From: Actinomycetota bacterium
Lineage (GTDB): Bacteria; Actinomycetota; UBA4738
Length of the DNA: 15,960 nucleotides
Direction of reading: 5' to 3'
Assembly: GCA_005885025.1 (NCBI GenBank)
Contig: VAYC01000057.1
Location: forward strand, 326-16,285
This document shows, piece by piece, positions 1-6,112 of this stretch. Both the position numbers and the translations under genes were made by a program. Under the pieces are notes generated by a model. The model did not search any database. It had not been told where the DNA came from and was given only the letters and a program-made list of their open reading frames with translations. The first letter of the stretch is position 1; each line of letters begins with the position of its first letter.

Positions 1-511
1 GGGCTGGGTCCTTGGACAGGTCCGCCTGGCCGGAGCCGTCGGCGTTCATCACCCACACGTCATTGTTGCCCGTTCGGTTGGAGGTGAAGGCGACCTTCGT
101 TCCGTCCGGGGACCAGGCGGGCTGGGAGTCCGAGGCGGAGTCGTTGGACAGGTCCGCCTGGCCGGAGCCGTCGGCGTTCATCACCCACACGTCGTTGTTC
201 CCCGTTCGGTTGGAGGTGAAGGCGACCTTCGCTCCGTCCGGGGACCAGGCGGGCTGAGAGTCCGAGGCGGAGTTGTTGGACAGGTCCGCCTGGCGGGAGC
301 CGTCGGCGTTCATGACGAAGATCTCGTTGTCTCCCGTGCGGAACGTGGTGAAGGCAATCACGCCATTCCCTCGTGGGGCAGACGGGTCTATCGCTCTCGG
401 CGAGGGACGAGCGGCGTCGCCCATCGCGGGTTCGACCGATGGCCCGAGGAGAGCGCCGGTGAGCGTTAGGAGGCTCAGGAGCGAGGCCGCCGCTCTCGGT
501 CTGATCGGCAC
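1..511 (-). CDS. Secreted PD40/TolB-type beta-propeller repeat protein (3' end outside window)
   Basis: The leftward reading frame begins at a GTG (511-509) five bases... specifically four intervening bases and the stop of the upstream gene (TGA 518-516) precede it, which suggests translational coupling. Residues 1 to about 32 form a signal peptide: arginines near the start, an Ala/Leu-rich core (AAASLLSLLTLTGALLG), then PSVEPAMGDA as a likely cleavage region. The rest is a run of about 44-residue units carrying the motifs AWSPDG, VAFTSNRTGNNDVWVMNADG and QADLSNDSASDSQP, typical of PD40 (WD40-like) TolB-family propeller blades. Such proteins fold into beta-propellers and act outside the membrane, usually in binding; the ligand cannot be predicted. 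The frame is still open at base 1, so the C-terminus is missing. A lipobox cysteine was not seen. The family call is firm, the role unknown. Confidence 0.8.
   Translation of the reverse strand, partial: MPIRPRAAASLLSLLTLTGALLGPSVEPAMGDAARPSPRAIDPSAPRGNGVIAFTTFRTGDNEIFVMNADGSRQADLSNNSASDSQPAWSPDGAKVAFTSNRTGNNDVWVMNADGSGQADLSNDSASDSQPAWSPDGTKVAFTSNRTGNNDVWVMNADGSGQADLSKDPA
14..355 (-). repeat. Tandem 132-bp coding repeats (PD40 blades)
   Basis: Units begin at 14, 146 and 278, an exact 132-bp (44-codon) period. Units 1 and 2 differ at about five positions, two of which change an amino acid (Thr/Ala and Asp/Asn). The third unit (first blade of the protein) is more diverged after about base 300. 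The repeats lie wholly inside the propeller gene. Confidence 0.85.
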
Positions 512-515
512 GGCC

Positions 516-1277
516 TCAGGCTGGTTGGAGGATTTCGAGCAGAGCGTCCAGCATCTCGAGCGGCTTGGCGGAGGCCACCTCGTAGGAGCGAGCTTGTTCC
601 ACCAGGGGCCGAACTCCCTCCAGGGCCGCCGCGCCCCCCAGCTCTTCGAGGTTCATGACGTGCGAGCCGAGCCGGTACAGACCGAGCCCCTTCGACACCT
701 CGACCAGTGGCTGGCGTCCCCATCCGATCGATACCAACACGTCCACCGCGGTGGGCTGCTGCACGACCATCCTCGGATCACTGCCGTTGCCGAGGACGAC
801 CTCCGGCAGGCTGTCGAGCGCTCCCGCCGTGAGTTCCACCAGGGGTTTGACAGGGACCACCCTTCCCGAGAGCGGCTGGATCGCCACCGCCCTTTCGGCC
901 GGCAGGGTGAGGCCGGCCCGAGCCAGTCGCCGGCGCCCCAGGGTTCCGATGAAGGGGACCACGCTGCCCGGGACGAGGGCGTTGACCCCATCCAGCGAGA
1001 CGACGTTCATGTCGGCGAAGATCGCATCGGTCCGATCGGGAAGCAGGAACATCTCGAGGTCTGAAAGGAAGGTCTGGATCAGCGTCCGGATGTCGGGAGT
1101 CTTGATGGTGGCGATCGTTCCCTTGTAGAGGATGTGGTACCGCTCCTTGGCGCGGCCCCCCTGCGCGGAAGCCTCTGCGATCACGATCGAATAGGTCGGG
1201 TAGTACTGAGCTCGAGACCGGTAGGTGCGGAGGGCGCCGTCAAGCCACTGGCCGAACTCTCGCGACGTGCTGCGCAC
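516..1277 (-). CDS. HprK-related protein with degenerate Walker A (probable pseudokinase), 5' end disrupted
   Basis: 253 residues from the GTG at 1277. The protein recalls the HPr-kinase-related proteins that are encoded beside PqqD-family genes: a GVRS segment at the start, an LYKG strand (about 50-53), a predicted helix with DIRTLIQTFLSDLEMFL, a DAIFADMNVVSLDGVNALVPGS segment ending where the P-loop should be, and GRVVPVKPL (about 138-146). In active relatives the PGS is followed by a GxGKS/T loop; here it reads VPFIGT (107-112), with no Walker lysine, so ATP binding by the usual loop looks lost. The assigned start falls inside the conserved GVRS segment, and coding-like sequence continues upstream to an in-frame TGA at 1349-1347 and beyond it to an ATG at 1406 with a good ribosome site. 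The gene may be a nonsense pseudogene, a recoded gene or a sequence error. Family assignment is from memory of the family pattern, so moderate. Confidence 0.6.
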   Translation of the reverse strand: MRSTSREFGQWLDGALRTYRSRAQYYPTYSIVIAEASAQGGRAKERYHILYKGTIATIKTPDIRTLIQTFLSDLEMFLLPDRTDAIFADMNVVSLDGVNALVPGSVVPFIGTLGRRRLARAGLTLPAERAVAIQPLSGRVVPVKPLVELTAGALDSLPEVVLGNGSDPRMVVQQPTAVDVLVSIGWGRQPLVEVSKGLGLYRLGSHVMNLEELGGAAALEGVRPLVEQARSYEVASAKPLEMLDALLEILQPA

Positions 1278-1346
1278 GCCGACCTCAGCTCCGCCGAGCA
1301 GGAACGAGCCCTCGACCGCCCACCCGAGGCGGTCCAGTTCGTTCTG

Positions 1347-1406
1347 TCAGTGGCTCTGGGCCTTCTGGTCCTCGAGGTCCTCGCGCTGGTCAGGCGCTTC
1401 GTCCAT
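1347..1406 (-). other. 5' leader ORF of the HprK-related gene, ended by in-frame TGA
   Basis: An ATG at 1406-1404 is preceded by GGAGGA (1420-1415) with 8 nt spacing and overlaps the end of the PqqD-like gene (stop 1392-1390). It reads 19 acidic, polar codons (MDEAPDQREDLEDQKAQSH) and stops at TGA 1349-1347. Directly after the TGA the same frame stays open for 23 codons (ending FLLGGAEVG) into the GTG at 1277. Read through, the protein would be 296 codons, close to my expectation for HprK-related proteins. The stop context is TGA-C, a leaky one in general. Confidence 0.6.
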
Positions 1407-1764
1407 CGGTCTGTTCCTCCGTCTCGATCAGACGCTCGTTGTGGTCTCCGTGTCGATGCTCGGAGTGGCGGTGGATCTGTTCCACGATCTCCCTCGAATG
1501 CCCCTCGAGGAGGCCTTCTCGCTTGAACTGAGACACCACGCGGCGAACCTGCCTCTGCACGGTGTCGAAGGGCATGCCAAGGACCTCAGCGATGTCCTCG
1601 GACAGCTCCCGGATGGTCCCCGAGCCGTCGCACAGCTTGAAGACGACGGCGGCCGTCGGGTTCAGGTGGTGGAGCAAGGCCTCCTCGGGGTCATAGACGA
1701 CTGCCTCGCTGTCGATGTCCACCGCGACCAGGTCCTGGCGGACCTTCGGCTTCAAGGCAGCCAT
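1390..1764 (-). CDS. PqqD-family protein (RiPP-recognition-element-like winged helix)
   Basis: 124 residues from the ATG at 1764. Residues 8-88 match the PqqD pattern: AVVYDPEEALLHHLNPTAA (21-39), then FKLCDGSGTIRELSEDIAE (42-60) and a last helix ending REGLL (82-86). PqqD proteins are small winged-helix proteins that bind peptides for RiPP-type maturation, and related forms are paired with HprK-like proteins; the next gene is such a protein. After residue 88 comes a His- and acid-rich tail (IHRHSEHRHGDHNE, 97-110) not typical of PqqD, possibly metal-binding or a disordered linker. No precursor peptide, radical SAM enzyme or B2-type protease gene is visible nearby, so a biosynthetic role is not shown. 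A TAGAAT box 9 nt before the ATG suggests a start-proximal promoter. Confidence 0.8.
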   Translation of the reverse strand: MAALKPKVRQDLVAVDIDSEAVVYDPEEALLHHLNPTAAVVFKLCDGSGTIRELSEDIAEVLGMPFDTVQRQVRRVVSQFKREGLLEGHSREIVEQIHRHSEHRHGDHNERLIETEEQTDGRSA

Positions 1765-1773
1765 GGGGGCCGC

Positions 1774-1803
1774 ATTCTACCAGTGGGCCTGCGCGGCTCT
1801 CGA
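1774..1803 (-). promoter_or_regulatory. Predicted promoter of the PqqD-like gene
   Basis: On the minus strand TCGAGA, 18 nt, TAGAAT (1779-1774), then 9 nt to the ATG at 1764. The transcript would be leaderless or have a leader of a few bases, and no Shine-Dalgarno sequence is seen before this ATG. It separates the PqqD-like gene from the MFS gene upstream. Confidence 0.4.
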
Positions 1804-1853
1804 CCGGTTGGGGAGGACAGGTGCCGCCCCGGTAACGGAAGCTTCGAGCCCTG

Positions 1854-3149
1854 TCAGGGGCCGGTCCCGGCGCCGGCCAGACGCAAGCCTGACGCCGCTA
1901 CTGCCCCGAGGATGATCAGGATCCCACCGGCGATGAGCCCGACCTGATTCCCGTCGAGGGAGATGATCAGCTTCACGTGGCGGACATAATGGGCGAGCGC
2001 GCCGACGCCCAGGGCGCCGGCCCCGAGGCCGACGCGGAACAGCATCTGCACGCCGCCCATGATCCGGCCCCGGATCCGATCCTCCGTCATCTCCTGCGCG
2101 GTGGTGAGGGCCACCAGGATGGCGACCGAGAACGCCGTTCCGAAGACCACGGCCGCGACGAACGCCAACCACAGGAAAGGCAGGAGGGCCATCACGATCA
2201 GCACGGCGCCGCACATGGTCACCGCCAACAAGAACGTGGGCGCCCGTCCACGGTCCTTGATTAGCAATCGCACGAGGGCCAGGCCGATTCCCATGCCCGC
2301 CCCCCACAGCGCGGTGAGCCAGCCGAACGCCACGTCGCTCCCACCCAGCGTCTGATGGATGTAGCCGATGCCCACGGCGAACAGCACGCCACCCCCGAAC
2401 ATCGACACGACGACGCCGAGGGCGAGGGACCGCAGCCCCTGCTTCGCGATCACGTACCGAAAGCCTTCGACCACTCCCTCCACGATCTGGACCTGTTGCC
2501 GGCGCGCTCGCTTCAACTGCAGCTGGGCGATCATGGAGGCCGAGAACACGAACGTGGCCGCGTCGAAGAAGAACGCGAGCGTATTGCGATGGCGGGTGAA
2601 CAGACCGGCGAACGGAAGCGCGTGCGGGATGCGGGACTCGACGGCGGAGAGGCCGCTGAACAACGCGGCGGCGACCGGGATCGAACCGTACGACGTGGCC
2701 AGGACGAGTCCGTTCGCCTCGGCCAGCGCCCCGTTCGGCACCAGGAGGGGCACGCTCGCGTCCCGCGCCGGAAGGAAGAACAACGAGATCGACTCGTGGA
2801 CGAACGCGATCGCGTAGAGCAGGCCAATCCCCACGAAAGGGGCCAGGGCGATGAGGGCCGCCCGCGTCAGGTCGCAGGTCACCATGATGGTTCGGCGGTA
2901 CACGCGGTCAGCCACGACCCCGCCGACCGGCGCGGCGAAGATCGGCGGGACGAGGCGCAGGACCAGGACCACCGCGACGGCGGTCTGGTTGCCGTGCGTG
3001 AGGGTGAACGCCGCGGCGATGAACGCCAGCGTCGCCACCCAGTCCCCGAGTGAGGAGACCGCCTGACCGATCAACAGGCGGCGGAAGCCACTGGCCTTGA
3101 TGGCTGCGCGGAACCCGCCCCCGGAGTCCTGGCCTGCCGTCCAGCTCAT
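1854..3149 (-). CDS. MFS exporter (EntS/MFS_3-like)
   Basis: 431 residues from the ATG at 3149. Hydropathy read by eye gives about 12 membrane segments, with a polar central part near residues 205-225 (KRARRQQVQIVEGVVEGFRYV) typical of the loop between the two six-helix halves. The signature after the second helix, GGVVADRVYRRTIMV (about 75-89), is MFS motif A, and FRRLLIGQAVSSLGDWV near the N-terminus is usual in the EntS/macrolide-efflux group. Such proteins export siderophores, drugs or other small molecules by proton antiport; the substrate is not predictable. It starts divergently from the degV gene, and 89 bp separate its stop from the PqqD-like gene on the same strand. Part of the operon-like leftward run, but a functional link to the PqqD/HprK pair is only inference. 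Confidence 0.85.
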   Translation of the reverse strand: MSWTAGQDSGGGFRAAIKASGFRRLLIGQAVSSLGDWVATLAFIAAAFTLTHGNQTAVAVVLVLRLVPPIFAAPVGGVVADRVYRRTIMVTCDLTRAALIALAPFVGIGLLYAIAFVHESISLFFLPARDASVPLLVPNGALAEANGLVLATSYGSIPVAAALFSGLSAVESRIPHALPFAGLFTRHRNTLAFFFDAATFVFSASMIAQLQLKRARRQQVQIVEGVVEGFRYVIAKQGLRSLALGVVVSMFGGGVLFAVGIGYIHQTLGGSDVAFGWLTALWGAGMGIGLALVRLLIKDRGRAPTFLLAVTMCGAVLIVMALLPFLWLAFVAAVVFGTAFSVAILVALTTAQEMTEDRIRGRIMGGVQMLFRVGLGAGALGVGALAHYVRHVKLIISLDGNQVGLIAGGILIILGAVAASGLRLAGAGTGP

Positions 3150-3221
3150 GACGAGATGGGGAACTCCCTCCGATATGGTGTGCGGGCATGGTCGGGGTCT
3201 TGTTCAGAGGGTGCGGAGGGA

Positions 3222-4055
3222 ATGCCGTTGGTCGCCGTCGTTGCTGACAGCGCCGCCAATCTTCCGGGCGAGCTGGCTCGGGAGCTCGGCATCGAGATCG
3301 TCCCAATGTATCTGAAGTTCGGCGAGCAGGTCTACCGGGACGGCACGGACCTCACCCCGAGCGACTTCTACGAGCGCTTGGCCCGGGATCATGAGCCCGC
3401 CTCGACCTCGGTTCCCTCGCCCGGTGATTACCTCGATGCGTTCGAACGGTCGGGGCAACCCGAAATCCTCTGCGTCACGGTTGCCTCCTCGATGAGCTCG
3501 AGCTTCCAGCAAGCCTCCTTCGCTGCGGAGCGGTTCGCCGGGAACGTACAAGTGTTGGATTCTCGGACCGCGTCGATGGCCGAGGGATTCGTGGCGATGG
3601 AGGCTGCTCGCAAGGCTGTGGCTGGAGCCTCGCTGGCAGAGGTCGCCGACCGAGCACGGGAGGTCGCCGCGAAGACCAGGCTGGTCGCCACGGTCGGGAC
3701 GTTCGAGTTCCTGAGAAGGTCCGGGCGCGTGACGAAGCTCCAGGCGTACGCTGCGACGATGCTGGATATCAAACCGGTGTTCGAGTTCAGGGACGGAGAT
3801 GCTGTCCCCGTCGCCAGGACTCGGACACGCCGGCGAGCGCTCGCACAGATCGAAGTCGACACGCTTCGCGAAGCGGGGAACGGGTCCCTGCACCTTGCGG
3901 TGATCCACGCTGCAGCCAAGGCGGAGGCGCGCGATCTGCTCGATCGTATCGTCGCCTCGGCCAACGTGGTGGAACGGGTCGTCACGGAGGTCACGCCTGT
4001 GATCGGTGCCCACACCGGGCCGGGTCTGGTGGGCACGGCGTTCTATCGCGAATGA
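3222..4055 (+). CDS. DegV family fatty-acid-binding protein
   Basis: 277 residues from the ATG at 3222, a usual DegV length. I chose this start over in-frame upstream codons (3156, 3180) because the conserved DegV N-terminus begins here: PLVAVVADSAANLP, the DSxxxLP motif. Further family motifs are TSVPSPGDYLDAF (about 66-78), SSMSSSFQQASFAAE (about 90-104) and VLDSRTASMAEG. DegV proteins bind a single fatty acid; in Gram-positive bacteria FakB-type members present it to the kinase FakA for phospholipid synthesis. No FakA/DAK gene is in the window. GGAGGG lies only 1 nt before the ATG, too close to be a standard ribosome site, so start selection is not certain. A PlsY-like gene follows 21 nt downstream, which fits a lipid theme. 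Confidence 0.88.
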   Translation: MPLVAVVADSAANLPGELARELGIEIVPMYLKFGEQVYRDGTDLTPSDFYERLARDHEPASTSVPSPGDYLDAFERSGQPEILCVTVASSMSSSFQQASFAAERFAGNVQVLDSRTASMAEGFVAMEAARKAVAGASLAEVADRAREVAAKTRLVATVGTFEFLRRSGRVTKLQAYAATMLDIKPVFEFRDGDAVPVARTRTRRRALAQIEVDTLREAGNGSLHLAVIHAAAKAEARDLLDRIVASANVVERVVTEVTPVIGAHTGPGLVGTAFYRE

Positions 4056-4064
4056 CCGCCGGGG

Positions 4065-4070
4065 TAGGCT
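4065..4070 (+). promoter_or_regulatory. -10 box (TAGGCT) of plsY-like gene, leaderless spacing
   Basis: TAGGCT ends 6 nt before the ATG at 4077, which would place the transcription start at the A of the start codon. The -35 region is not convincing. Confidence 0.4.
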
Positions 4071-4076
4071 AGGTGA

Positions 4077-4763
4077 ATGAGTTGGGCCTGGCTGCCGTGG
4101 GCTGCCGGTGGTTACCTCGCCGGGACCCTCCCTTCGACGTGGCTCGTGGCCCGGGCCAAGCGCGCCAAGGACCTCATCTCGGCGTCTGGCCGCTCCGCTG
4201 GAGAGACCGACGCACACATCCTGATGGCCAAGCATCTCGGCGTGGGCTGGACGGCCCTGGCCGCCACCGTCGACGTCCTGAAGGGACTCGTGTACGTCAT
4301 CGCCGCCCGCCACTGGGGGCACCTCGACAATGGCTGGGTGGCCCTGGCCGGCGTGTTGGTCGTGGTGGGTCACTCCTTCCCTTTCTACGCGCAGCAGATG
4401 GCGGGGCGAGGCGTGGCGGCGGCGGCAGGCGTGTACCTCGCGCTTCTCCCGTGGGAGATGGTGGTGGCGGGCCTGTTGATCGTGATCGGAGGGGCGATCC
4501 GATCGACGAGTCTGTTCACCACGATCGGGATGGGCGCCGTGCCGGTGGTGGCCGCGCTCCAGGGGCAGCCCGGCGAGTTCGTGGCGATGTCCGCCGCCGT
4601 CCTCGCCATCATCATGATCCGTCGCCTGGAGGGGATCGGGACCGTGATCCGGTCCGGCATCACTCCCGGCCGCGCAGTCGTCTACCGATGCGTGTTCGAT
4701 TCGAGTAGCCGGCCGGGTTCGGCGCACTGGTGGCGATCCGGGGAAGAAGACACGCCGAGCTGA
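4077..4763 (+). CDS. Divergent PlsY-like glycerol-3-phosphate acyltransferase
   Basis: 228 residues with about 5-6 membrane segments. PlsY transfers the acyl group of acyl-phosphate to glycerol-3-phosphate in the membrane, the first step of phosphatidic acid synthesis. Visible family features are the N-terminal AGTLPSTWLVAR (15-26, motif 1 position), DVLKG (66-70) before a helix, and GHSFPFYAQQMAGRGVA (98-114), aligned with the usual GHxFPxFxxFKGGKGVA. Two departures stand out: the glycine-rich GSGNxGATN motif is replaced by SASGRSAGETDAH (35-47), and the FKGGKG loop by QMAGRG. The C-terminal 30 residues (from about 198) are polar and unlike PlsY. It may be a variant acyltransferase, a paralogue with another substrate, or an inactive homologue. 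It lies between degV and lysC. Confidence 0.65.
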   Translation: MSWAWLPWAAGGYLAGTLPSTWLVARAKRAKDLISASGRSAGETDAHILMAKHLGVGWTALAATVDVLKGLVYVIAARHWGHLDNGWVALAGVLVVVGHSFPFYAQQMAGRGVAAAAGVYLALLPWEMVVAGLLIVIGGAIRSTSLFTTIGMGAVPVVAALQGQPGEFVAMSAAVLAIIMIRRLEGIGTVIRSGITPGRAVVYRCVFDSSSRPGSAHWWRSGEEDTPS

Positions 4764-4813
4764 TCCCAGACTGTTCGGACGGCGCCTTCCGCGTCGCCGG
4801 CCCATCCCCGCGC

Positions 4814-4819
4814 TAGGCT
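4814..4819 (+). promoter_or_regulatory. -10 box (TAGGCT) upstream of lysC
   Basis: TAGGCT ends 9 nt before the GTG start at 4829; no Shine-Dalgarno sequence precedes that start, consistent with a leaderless or very short leader transcript. Confidence 0.4.
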
Positions 4820-4828
4820 CACCAGGCC

Positions 4829-6070
4829 GTGGCGGTGATCGTCCAGAAGTACGGGGGAACCTCGGTCGCGGATACCGGCCGCATCCGATCCGTTGCCGGG
4901 CGGGTGGCCGGCGCGAAGCAGGCCGGCTACGACGTGGTCGTGGTGGTCTCGGCGATGGGAGACACCACGGACGGGCTGCTGGCCATGGCCGAGGAGCTGG
5001 CGCCGTCCCCGAACGCCCGGGAGCTGGACCTGCTGCTCACGGCGGGAGAGCGCATCGCCATGTCGCTGCTGTCCCTGGCCATCAACGCCGCAGGCTATCC
5101 CGCCGCTTCGTACACGGGCTCGCAGGCTGGGATCATCACCGACACCGCCCATGGCAGGGCCAAGATCATCGACATCCGACCCGGCCGCATCCTCCAGGCA
5201 CTGGAGCAAGGAAACATCGTGATCGTGGCCGGGTTCCAGGGCATGTCCACCGCTCTGGACGTGACCACGTTGGGGCGGGGCGGCTCTGACACGACGGCGG
5301 TGGCGCTGGCCGCCGCGCTCGGCGCCGAGTTCTGCGAGATCTACACGGACGTGCCGGGGGTGTTCACGGCCGACCCGCGGATCGTACCGGAGGCCCGGAA
5401 GCTTCACGCGGTCTCCTACGAGGAGATGCTCGAGCTCGCCGCCTCCGGGGCGAAGGTCCTCCAGCTCCGGTCCGTGGAGTACGCTCGGACCCACGGGGTG
5501 AAGGTCCACGTGCGGTCGTCGTTCAACGACGACCCGGGCACGTGGATCACCGAGGAGGACGTTCGAATGGAACAGGCCATCATTTCCGGCGTAGCCGCCG
5601 ACAACTCGGAGGCCAAGATCACCATCGAGGACGTGCCGGACCGGCCGGGGATCGCGGCTGCCATCTTCCGCGCGGTCGCCGACGAAGGTGCCGGGGTCGA
5701 CATGATCGTGCAGAACGTCGGCCGTGACGGGAAGGCCGACGTTTCCTTCCTCGTCCCGAAGGCGGACCTACGCCGGATCTCAGCCGTGATGGATCGCGTC
5801 CTCAAGGAGTTCGGCGCGGCGCGCCATCTGATCGACGACGACATCGCGAAGGTCTCCCTGGTGGGGGCGGGCATCAAGAGTCACCCGGCCGTGGTCGCAG
5901 AGATGTTCGCGGCGCTGGCCGACGAAGGCATCAACATCGAGATGATCTCTACCTCCTCGATCCGGGTCTCGTGCGTGATCCGGGCGGGGGACTCCGAGCG
6001 GGCCGTCCGCGCCGTGCACGCGAAGTTCGGACTGGGCGAGGACGCCCGAGGGGTCCGGGACCACGAGTAA
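4829..6070 (+). CDS. lysC: Aspartokinase
   Basis: 413 residues from a GTG start, the length of Corynebacterium/Bacillus-type aspartokinases. The enzyme phosphorylates L-aspartate with ATP, entering the lysine/diaminopimelate, threonine and methionine pathway. The kinase domain shows KYGGTSV (7-13), TAGERIAMSLLS (71-82), TLGRGGSDTTAVALAAALG (149-167) and IYTDVPGVFTADPR. From about residue 265 two ACT domains follow (ITIEDVPDRPGIAAAIF and VSLVGAGIKSHPAVVAEMFAAL), the usual site of feedback inhibition by lysine and/or threonine. A strong internal ribosome site and ATG at 5567 allow a separate 167-residue regulatory beta subunit. asd follows after 42 nt with its own -10 box. Confidence 0.97.
   Translation: MAVIVQKYGGTSVADTGRIRSVAGRVAGAKQAGYDVVVVVSAMGDTTDGLLAMAEELAPSPNARELDLLLTAGERIAMSLLSLAINAAGYPAASYTGSQAGIITDTAHGRAKIIDIRPGRILQALEQGNIVIVAGFQGMSTALDVTTLGRGGSDTTAVALAAALGAEFCEIYTDVPGVFTADPRIVPEARKLHAVSYEEMLELAASGAKVLQLRSVEYARTHGVKVHVRSSFNDDPGTWITEEDVRMEQAIISGVAADNSEAKITIEDVPDRPGIAAAIFRAVADEGAGVDMIVQNVGRDGKADVSFLVPKADLRRISAVMDRVLKEFGAARHLIDDDIAKVSLVGAGIKSHPAVVAEMFAALADEGINIEMISTSSIRVSCVIRAGDSERAVRAVHAKFGLGEDARGVRDHE
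5552..5569 (+). promoter_or_regulatory. Internal ribosome site and start for the aspartokinase beta subunit
   Basis: GAGGAGGA (5552-5559) lies 7 nt before an in-frame ATG (5567-5569). Translation from it gives MEQAIISGVAADNSEAK and runs to the lysC stop at 6070 (167 residues, both ACT domains). This matches the alpha2-beta2 aspartokinases of Corynebacterium and Bacillus, whose beta subunit starts at the same place. Confidence 0.75.
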
Positions 6071-6100
6071 GGCTTCCTCGGCGCCCGTCCCGGCGGCTCG

Positions 6101-6106
6101 TAGGAT
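6101..6106 (+). promoter_or_regulatory. -10 box (TAGGAT) of asd, leaderless spacing
   Basis: TAGGAT ends 6 nt before the ATG at 6113. It suggests that asd can be transcribed apart from lysC. Confidence 0.4.
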
Positions 6107-6112
6107 GGGGGC

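Noticed and set aside
12..257. Plus-strand repeat ORF (81 codons) at the left edge
   Set aside because: The repeats make sense only on the minus strand, where they encode PD40 propeller blades; the plus frame is a shadow.
14..355. Possible CRISPR array from the regular repeats
   Set aside because: The units are 132 bp, contiguous, without spacers, and encode protein.
3204..4805. 533-codon open frame on the minus strand across degV and plsY-like genes
   Set aside because: It is the shadow of two well-supported rightward genes; its translation is Arg/His/Asp-rich low-complexity sequence without domains.
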